Below, piece by piece: positions 46,944 to 58,045 of a stretch of 64,000 bases of DNA; within the stretch, counting starts at the first letter, position 1, and every line of letters begins with the position of its first letter. The DNA is from Coptis chinensis. Lineage: Eukaryota; Streptophyta; Magnoliopsida; Ranunculales; Ranunculaceae. The stretch is from assembly GCA_015680905.1 (NCBI GenBank), contig CM027379.1, positions 91,659,501 to 91,723,500 on the forward strand, read 5' to 3'. The notes under the pieces are model-generated. The model saw nothing but the letters and a program-made list of their open reading frames with translations. It was not told the DNA's origin and ran no database searches. The position numbers and the translations under genes were made by a program.

Positions 46944-48419
46944 TGATAAGAGCCCAAAACTATAGTTTTAACCCTTTAAACAGTCATACTTTTGGACCAA
47001 TTATGTGAGTAATAATTAAGAGTTAACACCGATTCACGTGTTTTTATGCATTTCAGGCTTCAAAGTCCATTATGTGCAGAAATGTGCCACTTTAGTGAGA
47101 TAAAGGAGAAAAGGTCGGTTACTAAGGAGTTCCGTGATTAAAGGCCAAGATTCAAGAAGATAAAGCCTTCCTAAAGCCCGGTCAAAAGCTGAAAAGTTGA
47201 CACGGGCCGAAAACAAAGACACAAGTCGTGAGAACTTCCGAAAAGCCGTATCTTTGGACTCAGACCTCGGAATTGGGCCTACCTTATGTCAAAACGACCG
47301 GCTCGGAAAGAGCTTTCCAATGGTCTAAGCCTTGACTCAATCAGAGGAGCAGAAGTGACGAAAAGTCTGTGGAAGCCAACTACAGCTGAAGAGGTCTTTT
47401 TGGACTGAAAGAATTGGGTTTTAGGGCTGATTCTTTGGCCCAAAACATGGCTCCAAGCCCATGCACGATTTTTGGATCTGAAAGTATAAAAACGAAAGTT
47501 TAGCTCTTTGTTAATGGTAGCTAGTTAGACCTAAAATAATATAGATAATTCTAGATCTATTTTCATTAATTAAATTAAGCTTTAGTTCCATTTTAAATTC
47601 TTGTTTTAGATTAAGTCCTTGAATCATTGTTCTTGATTGATTAGATAAATAAAATAGTTGTTTTCTCAATTTCGAATTGTGTTATTTCAATTTATAGATC
47701 TGATTTTAATTCTTGTTGATTATCATTCCGTAGTTTAAATAGATTGAACCATTGTTAGTTAATTTAGTTAAGTTAGAATTTTAATATGATGGGTAGTTAT
47801 AATGAAATAGGAAATGATGGTTTGATGACTCAAGGCTAAAACCTCCATTAGAGGGGTTGATGAAGCCTTGATGAAAACTTAGTGGTATAGTGTAGAAACA
47901 TTGTAGAATCTATTCCAATCTAGAAGGTCGTGATTCGCCATGAGAATGAGTGGACGACCTCACATGCTAATTAGTACTCGGTAGAAATGCCATGAACACT
48001 AGGGATTAGAACTCGAATTTCTTGCCGTAAGAACGTAAGAATCGAGATACAAGAATCTATGTTAGGCTATAAGTTGGATTCGAGGTGGATTCAATTCCCC
48101 TCTAATCCTTTATCTAGATTCAAGCATAATCATATTTCCATAGCATTCGTAGTTAAATTCAAGTAATCAAATTCAGTAAGTATCGTAGTATATCACCTTC
48201 GTAAAGCTCTCATTGACTTAAAAATTACCAATTATACTAGAAAACATTCCATGCTAGAGCACTAGGAGTGGAACGAATTTGTTACTCCACTCTATTTCGA
48301 TTGGATTGAGAGTAGAGAAACTTTGATAAACATATAGACACATAATTTAGTTTTAGTTTACTTACGTTTTGATTTCATCGTTCATTTCATAGGTAAACTA
48401 TTCATTATTATGCTTATCA
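46944..48419 (+). repeat. 3' LTR of retrotransposon 2
   Basis: 1476 bp, bounded by TGATAAGAGCC and TTATCA, followed by the ACCTG duplication. It is very similar to the 5' LTR, with scattered substitutions and single-base indels concentrated at 47195-47240 versus 39000-39040. It lacks the 141-bp duplication seen at the 5' side. Confidence 0.95.
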
Positions 48420-48424
48420 ACCTG

Positions 48425-49146
48425 TTTCTCTATGTTGATTGTTTTATAACCGTGGTATTCTCTCTATGGGGCAATTAGAAATAGCCAAATCATTTGGATA
48501 ATTGTATCTCATCAGTACTCTAATTGTATATCAATAACCGTTCGATACAATTATCTATAATGCCCTTAACCGTCTTTATATTGTCCTATGAGGTAGTTGG
48601 GTTGTCCTATAAAGTCTATTGTGATGGTTACACTTGGTTTACAGACGAACCACGCTACCACTTTAATTATGATGTGTGCGGCGTACCAGATAACATCAGT
48701 TTTGGGGGGGAAATACCATTGGGAATTGAGATGTACGCTTGTTCGACACATCAACTCCAACCCCTCCAAATTCCTCCTTAAACCTTGACCTAATTTCTTC
48801 TCGAATTCAGAATCGCCTAAATCATAACAAACCCTAAAACGATACGCCCCAAAACTGAAAGGTTCGTTTTTTTTGTTCCTTGCTTTTATACAGTTGGCTT
48901 TGATTACATGTTTTTTTGAATAAAAAAGAAAACCTTAGTAGGATTATTCCTTTGTCTGGTATTTTAGTTTTTAATTTAATACTTTAGTTATATGTGTTTT
49001 ATATTAGGTCAACCTGAGAGAATTCGATTATATTTAGGCAGTATGCTTTTAATTAATTTAATTACCTATAGTTATAGTTGTTGTTTTTTTACCCATGCTT
49101 TGTTGTCCTAATACTATCACACTTTGGCTTGATGTGTGATGTGTAG
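48425..49146. repeat. F-box flank copy next to the right Ulp1-like gene
   Basis: 48425-48985 is a close copy of 36735-37305. Its last matching block is GGTATTTTAGTTTTTAATTT-like text. From about 48986 the sequence is new and leads into the first exon of the right Ulp1-like copy, so the duplication edge lies here. Confidence 0.8.
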
Positions 49147-51335
49147 TGGAAAAAGGAAGAAACCTGAAGCACTAGCATGGATGCCAGGAATGAAGATTAC
49201 TTGTCGCTGCTATCCTAAAATGCTTCGAGAGAAGCTTTTCCAAGGGTTTGATTTGGAGGAAATAAGTAGTTTTGCTTCATCTCCGTTTAGGTTTCTAATG
49301 ACTGTTGATGGCAATATGGACCCTCTAGATCCAAAACAAAGGAAGTACAATCATTTTACCCACCCGCAATTGGTTGTCTTCGTTCTGAAAAGACGAATTG
49401 CACCATTGACTTACCATTTTGGGAACACAAATATATCAGTTTTAAGTTTTCCAATTTCTCACTACTCACCGGGCTTTCCACCACCCGTCCAAGCAACAAC
49501 TATTACGATTTGAATCCCAAGAATCCAACTGATTTCAGATTGAGGTATTTTTAAGGAAAGTCATGGTTCCCTACATGGTCAAATTCGACTGACTGCTATT
49601 GAGCAATCAAGGGAGGTGGCAAAGGCTAATGGATTACACAATGTGGAGATGAAGAATGACATACATCGCCTTAATAGGTTGTACACCCTTGGAGCTTTCC
49701 TCATACCTACTGGCTCGAAAGGAGTCAATGTAAGATGGGTTGACATTGCTGCTGATTTGGAGGTGTTTGATGCTTTTCCTTGGGGGTATCTTGCCTATGA
49801 ACTCCTTTGTAAAAAGTTGGAAGAGTTGTATCATAGTATTACAGACCACTTTCTCCAAGGCGCTACCCAGCAGTATACTGGCACACTCTAAGGTTGTGCC
49901 CTTGCATTCACCCTTTGGGTATTCCTCCACATTCCATCTCTGGAGGCAAGAAGGTTGGATCCATTGACTTTCCCAAGGTTTAAAGGGTGGGTGCAAGTTG
50001 TTGGACACAGTTGTCGCGGCAGTACATCGGATAAAAAGCTTAGTAACAAGAAAAAACTAGTGGTTCTGGAATGGTTAGACATTCCCCCAGTTGTTAGGGA
50101 AGAACTGGTGGTTAGAGATGCTTTGGAGGTGTATATTCATATTCATTTACCCAAGTGTTCACAACATTCTAAATTCATTTTTGTTAAACATATTTTCATG
50201 CTTGTTTTAATACTTTTATGTTTTATTGTGACAGCGAGAGTGGGTCAGTCCAACCCTGGCATACAATCTCCTGTTGGAAAATAGAAGACTAGACCAGAAG
50301 ACTGAATCGGTATGGCTATGATGCATACCTTTTGTTTGCCTTGCTATTCTTATACCATTTTTGCATTTCTATTTCTTATTGTTTCCTTTACGTTTATTCA
50401 TTTCAGGTGATGAACAAGACTGCAGAGGAGTTCCTTGTTGCTGCTTATGAGACTGGCCAACCCAGTATAGTTGTCAGGAAAAAGGCTATAAGGGAACTTA
50501 GTAGTGAAAATAGTGAGGGTAATGGGGAAGAGGATGAAAAGGAAGAATGGATTAGAAGTGAAGAAGAGTCCACTGCTAAAAGGGTGGGACGTCCCACTGC
50601 CAGGGAAAGCAGCTCCACAAAACTGGGGAGTCTGGCTAAGAAATAACATACGATCATCACCATGAAGACACATGTTGCTGCTGTGACAAACAATCAAGAA
50701 ACCGCAAGTTTGAACAAGAAACAAGTATCACCACCTTTGAAGAAGACACCTCCAGCAACTCTGAAGAAGAATGGAAACCCTCCAAAAAATAAGGTTACAA
50801 CCCAAAACACAGTCCTAAATAGGGTGTCTGGTATTGCTTCCACTCAGAGGTCACCACGGTCGGCGATGAAGGTCAACACAGATGCAACAACTTATTCAAC
50901 TAACAGCTTGCCCGACACAATGCATGTTGTAGAATATGTACAAAGCAAACGTAAACCATTGTCCAAGGTAGATAGAACTCCATTTGCTCCCCAGCGTGTT
51001 GGGGGGACTGAACTGGAGCCTCTATCGTCCCCTGGGGAAGTTGAAGACAGGCGTCTTAAACTCAGAATAGGCCAAACTAGCCTACCAAAACATGTAAACA
51101 ATCCACTACCAGAGGAGGAGCCTGCTCTAAATCAGAGACTGTGGAAGCCAAGTGAACGTTTGGTGAGTGAAATGGTCGTTTTCACGACATAAGTGGGACA
51201 TGGTTTGTTGCGTGTTTTTGCAACCACCTTAGACCCCACCTCTGTGGCTAAGTATGCCAAAATAATTTATGTTTCTATGTTTTATCTCTAACAGGATTTC
51301 AATCACATGCCCAATGCATCTTAACTGGGTCACAG
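49147..51335 (+). pseudogene. DUF1985-like / Ulp1-like gene, right copy, part 1 (N-terminal)
   Basis: The first recognisable exon starts after TGTAG at 49146 and matches the left copy: FRFLMTVDGNMDPLDPKQ, YNHFTHPQLVVFVLK, then FLIPTGSKGVNVRWVDIA (to 49891), TLWVFLHIPSLEARRLDPL and WLDIPP. A coiled exon lies at about 50235-50312 (AYNLLLENRRLDQKTES), then the exon from 50407 (NKTAEEFLVAAYETG) with acidic and Lys-rich segments to PSERLVSEMV (51180). Breaks: frameshifts near 49440 and 49550, TAA after QQYTGTL (49889-49891), and TAA at 50644-50646. Some breaks differ from those in the left copy, so the two decayed independently. It is cut off at 51336 by a solo LTR. Confidence 0.85.
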
Positions 51336-52582
51336 TGTAGGAACCGTTATGGTCGCAGTTTACAAACTGTGAAAACCATGCGCAACGGAATAAAGGTTCT
51401 CACGATTTTGTTTAGAATTATACCTTTAGATCAGCTGTGATATCTCTGAGAATCCAAGATCTACGAAATTAGCAACCTCTTGATCTTTTGTTGTATTCCT
51501 ATCCTTAGAATGGACGTTGTGTGGGCAACGATCTTCCAGCCTCTTCTTTCTCTCTTGGCCTCTCTCACTCACAAAGTTGGAACCGAATTTGAATCTCACT
51601 TTCTTGAGCAAAAACTTGGTAAAAACGGCTAGAGGAAGAGGGTTTCTATTTATAGGCTACAACAGGGACCATGAGGAGAAATCAGGGTTAGGTCTCCTGA
51701 CGGGCTTGGGCTTTCCATGTTCGCCCAGAACACACGGCCCAAGTCCATCAACAAATGACTTATTCCACTAAAGGCCACTGTTACACTATCGCCCTAATCC
51801 CAAATTACGTGTTACATTTATGGGCTCCATATTATATGCTCGTTGATCTCCCCATGTTTAAGATATTGAATACCCGTTAATTAAGTCAAGTTACTGACAA
51901 CTACATTAATTAACTTCTTATGTCCTTGAGTAGTACCACTCAATCTCATTATCATGTTGGATTAAATCCACCTGCAGGGTTTACATGACAATCCTTATAA
52001 GCTCTTTAAGGGGACATCATCAACCCGACTTCCTGCGGGTCACGAATTTCTTCTATAATCAATAGCACAGTTTACATACAATGTCATTACCCAATCCATC
52101 GAGTTTGTTGATTCACAAATGAATCTCACTCATTGATGATTTAAAGCAATGTACAATGCACGTAAATGGCCATTATTATATCCTGATTAAGAGGACAAGC
52201 ATCCATAATAACAGAGGTGTTTGTTCTCTTATATAGTCAGTATAAAGAGAAACAACCTCTTGGTCCTGTTCAATACACACAAAGTGTACTAGTGTAATCT
52301 TGTAGTCAAGATAGACTAATACCAGATTATACTACAACCGTACCAATGGTTTCTCCAAATCCATCTAGGTTGTGAACGTTTACTTATACTTTATAAGGTA
52401 CTGATGATACGATCTTCTGTATGTCACCACACACCATATCATCTACAACATAAAGTATTAGACACATGCATATAACCAATAACATATATAATATGCATAA
52501 CATTTGCCCATATGATTCTCATTCAAAATATAAAGAATTAGAGTTAATACAAAAGTAATGCTTTTAGCATATAACCCTATCA
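51336..52582 (-). repeat. Solo LTR A (second LTR family) inside the Ulp1-like gene
   Basis: 1247 bp with TG...CA ends: on the minus strand it reads TGATAGGGTTATATGC ... GGTTCCTACA. Perfect 5-bp target duplication CACAG at 51331-51335 and 52583-52587. The same family as 54671-55934 but opposite orientation. A TATA box (TATAAATAG on the minus strand, 51646-51654) sets the direction. It has no coding region. A Copia-type origin is likely from the size and 5-bp duplication, but is not shown. Confidence 0.93.
51646..51654 (-). promoter_or_regulatory. Putative LTR TATA box (solo LTR A)
   Basis: TATAAATAG on the minus strand, within CCTATAAATAGAAACCC. The equivalent site in solo LTR B is at 55596-55605, slightly changed (TTTAAATAG). 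Confidence 0.55.
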
Positions 52583-54670
52583 CACAGCACCAACAACCAA
52601 GTGCCAACTCAACTTCAACTTAACCCTAGTGAAAATACTGAGGCACAACAAATAGTTATATGCACTGCTCATGCCATTAACTCCTCTGTCCCTCCCGATG
52701 AATTGGAAGGGATGTTCAGAACCTACCGAGGCGGGCAGCTGTCGGGGAGTCAGCCTGATGTTATTGATAGGGGCAGAGAAGACTTGCTGAAAGATGTTTC
52801 GGCTGAATAATTTAACAAGTGTTATACTAAGCTGTTAGGGCTGGTGAACACTTGAGGGGGAGCATGAGTGACATGGAAGTCTACCAATCGTATGTGTCAA
52901 GGAATCAGCAATTACAAATAGAGGTAGTGGGTAATGAGAAGACGCTTCCTGAGATTGAGACAGCGGGTATTGATGGGCAACAGACTCATCGAGAGGAAAA
53001 TATATGTAATGAAATTGCACGAATTTTGGCTGTGGATGTCGTAAGTGCGTCCAAGGTAATTGAAATTTAAATGTGTCCCTATGACATATTTATCTTCTTA
53101 GTGGAGATTAAATGCTTTGTATATGAGTAAGACTTTATGTGGCTTCGTTGAGACATTATATCTACTTTCTGAGCTTATATAAAGTTTGTTTATTTAGGTT
53201 GTATGTGTGACTCCAAGTGATGGTGATGGTGAAGTTGAATTAGTTCCAATTTGTGAGGACAACTTAGAAGAGAGGGAACTAGAATTTGATAACGAACAAT
53301 ACACTGATGATTTTGCATTTGATATGGTAATACCGATGCTTGTGCTTCACTATTAATTACTTTTTTTAAAATATTGTCGTGTCTATAGGTTATTATTATG
53401 TTTTTTTAGGCTACTATTTTGAAGGAATTGGGGATGCAAGCCAAAGAAAGATGCATTATGCCTGATGTGAGTGTTCAGGGTGGTGGTGCTAATGCTATGG
53501 GAGGTGATGATTCTGAACAAAACTGTGTTCGTGGGAACCCTATTTCTGAAATTCTAATTGCTCCAACTGCTCCTTTAGAAAGGGAAACTACAGTCAAGGT
53601 ACATTATTCTATTTTTATGTAACTCCCAAATTACTCTAGTTATCATCTAAATGTGGATGGAAAGGTTGCTATTTTAGTGGGACATTATGTCCCTGCTGTG
53701 AGACATCATATATGCTTTTTGACTTCTTCCATTTTTGGCACAGGATACTTCTGAGACATCTGTTGTGGATGATCATGGTATTGGACTTTCTGAGAATTTG
53801 TTGTTGTCAGAGAATATGGAGGAAGATTACATCATGGTTGATGACGAAGGAGATGCACAAAATTATGTCCCTGCTTCTGTGCTGCAGGATGATATGGCAC
53901 GGAGGTCGCAACTACGAATTTTCCCAGAAAACAAGGAGTCAGCTTGAGGTGGAAGTGGCTGACATTTGCCATGATCTGATTTTTGGTGTTTTCAATAAGG
54001 GAGTGGGATTGCTAAAAAGAGCTCTTGGTGTTGCTAGTCGGAAAAGTGTTGGAGATGACCTTACGGAATTGCATACGTCGTATGTACAAGTGTCGTATTA
54101 CTGGAATAAGCACGACAATGATGAAACCAATCCACTCAAATTGTTAGGCTGATGCGGACCGAAGTTTCAAATTAACATCAGCAGCTTTTATGGATTGTTT
54201 GGGGGAGGATGGCTTAATGATGTGGTATGTCTCTGTCTATTAAATGTACTTCCTGTGCATATACTTGCTGATTATTTATTCTTGTTTTTGGGGTTCTAGG
54301 TACTAGACTCCTACATGTACTACTCTTGAGTCGATTGGTACACACAAGTAGCACCCCCAAGGAATGGAGAATTTGTACATCATAGTTGCTGAGTCGTGGT
54401 TCTTGGTAATTTCACACATGTTTCTAGTGATTTATTCTATAATGATTTATTTATTTCGTATAATGATTTATTTAATTTTATTATTGTAATAATAGCATTA
54501 TTTGTGTGATTTGTACAACGGATTGGCCACTGTTTTAGAAGACAAGCAGATGCCCATAGAAGATAAGATTTCTGCAGCAAGCTTGCAAATTGTAGGTAAT
54601 TTAAAGACTCATATCATCAGACTGGTTCGGCTTGACAATTCGGGGCCAGACTTGAGAAACTGTCGTGGGT
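52583..54670 (+). pseudogene. Right Ulp1-like copy, part 2 (linker and Ulp1 domain 1, N-terminal half)
   Basis: Exons pair one to one with the left copy. 52588-53053 has NQVPTQLQLNPSENTE, GSQPDVIDRG and MSDMEVYQSYVSRN, ending SASK before a GT donor. About 53198-53325 is acidic (QYTDDFAFDM); 53410-53598 has LGMQAKERC; 53744-54223 has VEVADICHDLIFGVFNKGVG, GDDLTELHTSYV and then FGGGWLNDV. A short exon follows at about 54300-54400 (VLDSYMYYS), and one at 54495-54670 (DLYNGLATVLEDKQM, GPDLRNCRGL). Breaks are a TAA in KDVSAE-stop-FNK (52808), a deletion right after it, a frameshift near 53925, and a TGA near 54150. The following exon sequence is displaced to 55935 by solo LTR B. Confidence 0.85.
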
Positions 54671-55934
54671 TGATAGGGTTATATACTAAAAGCATTACTT
54701 TTGTATTAACTCTAATTCTTTATATTTTAAATGAGAATCATATGGGCAAATATTATGTATATTATATATGTTATTAGTTATATGCATGTGTCTAATACTT
54801 TATGTTGTAGATGATATGGTGTAGACACAGAGAAGATCATATCATCAGTACCTTCTAAAGTGTAAGTAATCGTTCACAACCTAGATGGATTTGGACAAAC
54901 CATTGATACAGTTGTAGTATAATCTGGTATTAGTCTATCTTGACTATAAGATTACACTACTACACTTTGTGTGTATTGAACAGGACCAAGTGAGGTTGTT
55001 TCTCCTTATACTAACTATATAAGAGAACAAACACCTCTGTTATTATGGATGTTTGTCCTCTTAATCCGGATATAATAATGGGCACTTACGTGCATTGTAC
55101 ATTGCTTTAAATCATCAATGAATGAGATTCATTTGTGAATCAACAAACTCGATGGATTGGGTAATGACATTGTTTGTAAGGTGTGCTATTGATTATAGAA
55201 GGAATCCGTGTCCCGCAAGAAGTCGGGTTGATGATGTCCCCTTGAGGAGCTTATAAGGATTGTCATATAAACCTTGCAGGTAGATTTGATCCGACATGAC
55301 AATGAGGTTGAGTGGTATTATTCAAGGACATAAGAAATTGATTAATGTAGTTGTCAGTAACTTGACTTAATCAACGGGCATTTGATATCTTAAACACGGG
55401 GAGATCCACAAGCATATAATATGGAGCCCATAAATACTAACACGTAATTTGGGATTAGGGCAGTAGTGCAACAATGGCCTTTAGTGGAATAAGCCATTTG
55501 TTGACGGACTTGGGCCGTGTATTCTGGGCGAACATGGGAAGCCCAAGCCCATCAAGGCCCCAACCCTAATTTCTCCTCATAGTCCCTGTTGTAGCCTTTA
55601 AATAGAAACCTTTATTCTTGGCCAAAATTCACTATTCATCTAAATTGAAAAGAAAGGCAAGAAAAGATAGATCAAAAATTGGTTCTAGCTTTATGATAAA
55701 GAAGGGGGTTGGTAGATCGTTGCCCACATAACGTCCAATCTATTGAAAGGAATATAACAGAAGATCAAGGGGTTGATTGTTGATTCAGATTCATAGCTAT
55801 TGGATTCTCAGAGTTATCAAGAAGCCGGATTTACAGATATGTTTTCCAATCCAAAATCGTGAGAACCATTAATTCTGCTGCGCGTGGTTTTCACAATTTG
55901 TAGAAATATTCATTCTGAAATAATGGTTCCTACA
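54671..55934 (+). repeat. Solo LTR B (second LTR family) inside the Ulp1-like domain
   Basis: About 1264 bp from TGATAGGGTTATATAC to GGTTCCTACA, a same-family copy of solo LTR A. GGTTG follows it at 55935-55939, and GGTTG also lies at 54668-54672, overlapping the LTR's first TG. The simplest reading is a GGTTG target duplication with loss of one TG at the left junction. The unoccupied site survives in the left copy (reverse complement of bases 1-14: TGTCGTGGGTTGATGA-type text), confirming insertion within an exon. A TATA-like box lies at 55597-55605. Confidence 0.9.
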
Positions 55935-56520
55935 GGTTGATGATGATGGTGAATGTTGAAGGAGTGCATTGGATCCTCATTGTCGTTAACTTTGTCACAT
56001 GGGGTGTTCAAATCTACTACTCATTGGAGAAACCGAAGGATGGTGCCAACTGGGTTCTTGACCCAACACCACGTTTAACCAAGTTGTTGATAGTACTTCC
56101 TTACACACTTCTAAGCCTGGATATTGGATGTATAGACATGGCCAAATTGGGTAGTCAATGGAATCTGGAGTTTGCAAAATGCGCCAAACAGGGCGGCGAC
56201 AACAACTATGGCGCGTTCACCCTTGCCTTTGCAGACTGCCTACTCCGAAATTTTCCGCCTGTCTTTGCAACCAAAAGTGAACATATATCAGGAAAAGAAT
56301 AGCAAAGGACTTGTTAGAGTGTGGGATTACTGAGGAAGAGTACTGTCGGCGCCAAGGTGGTGGGGGTTTAGACTTTGATACGGCAGATAAAACTGCTGAT
56401 GTCAATGGTTTAGCTTTTAAAAATGATGTTGAAAAAACTGCTGATGTGAAGGGTCGAATATCTGAAGTCCAAATTAGACCAACTACTGCTACAAAGGTGG
56501 AACAGGCTGACAAGGTTGTT
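55935..56520 (+). pseudogene. Right Ulp1-like copy, part 3: C-terminal half of Ulp1 domain 1
   Basis: Reads MMVNVEGVHWILIVVNFV (with the expected catalytic His before Trp), IYYSLEKP (Tyr where the catalytic Asp is usual), PTPRLTKLLIVLPYTLLSLD, and DNNYGAFTLAFADCLL (Tyr where the nucleophilic Cys of DCG is usual). A frameshift near 56290 precedes RKRIAKDLLECGI. An acidic linker follows with two TADV repeats and ends at a donor before 56520. The domain lines up block by block with domain 2 downstream (57670-58045), so the gene has two consecutive Ulp1-like domains. Confidence 0.85.
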
Positions 56521-56768
56521 TAAATATGTACCAAACACTGTGTAGTACATTATGTGGCAGTTCTAAGACATTTTGGGGTTCCCTTCTGACTTCTAACCAT
56601 AATTTACGCAGGTGGCTTATGGGATTAAAACTCCATTGGTAATGAATGTGGGGAGATCTTCACAATATATTAAAGTGTCACATATCATATTGTTATTATC
56701 GTAACACTTTATGTTCCCCTGTCGAGACAAGATACTTACTATCTCTTATGATTTTGATTTTTTCTTAG

Positions 56769-58045
56769 GTTACTAATGGGAAAGTTCTGGGTCAGGAAGC
56801 AATTGTCAATCATGGTACTGTGAGTTGCGCTGGGTGTTTCTCTGGGAGTTCTAGTCACGCTACTCTGGGAGTTGCTCAGTTGAATCGGTAGAATAAATTA
56901 AGTGATCTGGAGGAGCAAGCTGCCGAATTATGTGATCAGAGGCTTCTGGAACACATGATTGTGGGTGGCCCATTAATAAAGAGGAATTCCTCCATTGTTA
57001 CTAGGAGAAATATGCCTTTGGAGCCCGCATTTTGCACTGATCCAAAATACCTTGCACAGTTGTATTGGTGGTACCATGAACACGACCTATTAAAGTTCGG
57101 TGATTCTAACTCTGTAAAGCTCAGGTTTTATGGTCGGGGTTTGGACTTAAGCATGAGCACATACCACTTGCTTAGCCCTAATCAGTGGCTAAATATTGAG
57201 GTATGTCAACTGCTGCTCTGAACTTACCCAACTTAATTCGCAACTCGTTTCCTCTTATTGATAAATTCGTTATTTCTTTTTGTCGCCAAGGTCATTTCGC
57301 TCTACATGGCACCTCTTGACAGGGCCCATAACAGACTTCCCAACTCTAATGATGTACTCAGAACACGTGATTCGTCGCAGTCCTACACTGTCATCCCTGA
57401 TACACTGATCCCGGTTATTTGACCGAAACCCACTTCTTTTCTTGTACTTTTCTAGGCTTTCTGAGACCAAGCAAATAACTTTTGTTTCAACTGATGCAGG
57501 TCAACTAGGAGTCATTGTATACGACTGTTAAAGTGAGCCTTACCGATCCGAGCCTGACTACGGAACAAAAGATTTATGTCCTTGCTTCCAACCTTTCATC
57601 GAACCAAAAGATGACCTTCGGAGATATGCTCCAACCAAACACCCGCATCCCATACGTCACCAGATAGATCTAAGGGCATGATGATGGCCTTCAATATCTC
57701 AAACATGCATTGGATACTGGTGGGCTTCACCTTCCCCACTTAGACTTGAAGGATATCGCCGATCCTAAACCCTGCCTCGAAAAGCTCGGTACCCTGCTTC
57801 AGTATGCCCTCTTAATGCTCGACATAGGTTGTATACCACAATCGAAGCTCTAGAAAAAGTGAAACATCAAATACGCCGACTGTGTAAAGCAGACAGATTC
57901 TTACAATTTTGGGGTCTTCGTACTGGCTTTTGCAGATCAACTACTGCAAAATCAGCGTCTCAATTTCACCCGAACTAGGGTCATGATAAGAAATATGGTG
58001 GCCAAAGACTTGCTTGCCTATGGCTTGACCTGCTTGTCGGGTTGA
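56769..58045 (+). pseudogene. Right Ulp1-like copy, part 4: Ulp1 domain 2
   Basis: The exon from 56769 (VTNGKV) leads to LCDQRLLEHMIVGGPLIK, FCTDPKYLAQLYWWYHEHD, FYGRGLDLSMSTYHLLSPNQ and WLNIE (to about 57201). The next exon at about 57292 has VISLYMAPLDRAHNRLPNSN. The C-terminal half lies at about 57670-58045: GMMMAFNISNMHWILVGFTF (His before Trp present), ALLMLDIGCIPQSKL, TDSYNFGVFVLAFADQLL (Phe at the Cys position), MVAKDLLAYGLTCLSG and TGA at 58043-58045. Breaks include TAG at 56889, a stop in PVI-stop-PKP (57418), and frameshifts with a small deletion around 57740. It matches the middle copy at 17434-16066. Confidence 0.85.

Larger units (their letters stand above)
38749..48419 (+). mobile_element. 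Athila-like LTR retrotransposon 2, complete ends, no pol
   Basis: 9671 bp with LTRs at both ends and a perfect 5-bp target duplication ACCTG (38744-38748 and 48420-48424). The LTRs start TGATAAGAGCC and end TTATCA and differ by only scattered changes by eye, so the insertion looks recent. It has a tRNA-Asp-type primer site (duplicated), a GC-rich leader, gag and protease remnants, a third ORF, about 2.9 kb of non-coding DNA and a purine-rich tract before the 3' LTR. No reverse transcriptase, RNase H or integrase motifs were found in any frame. That makes it non-autonomous, comparable to gag-only LTR elements in plants. Confidence 0.93.
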
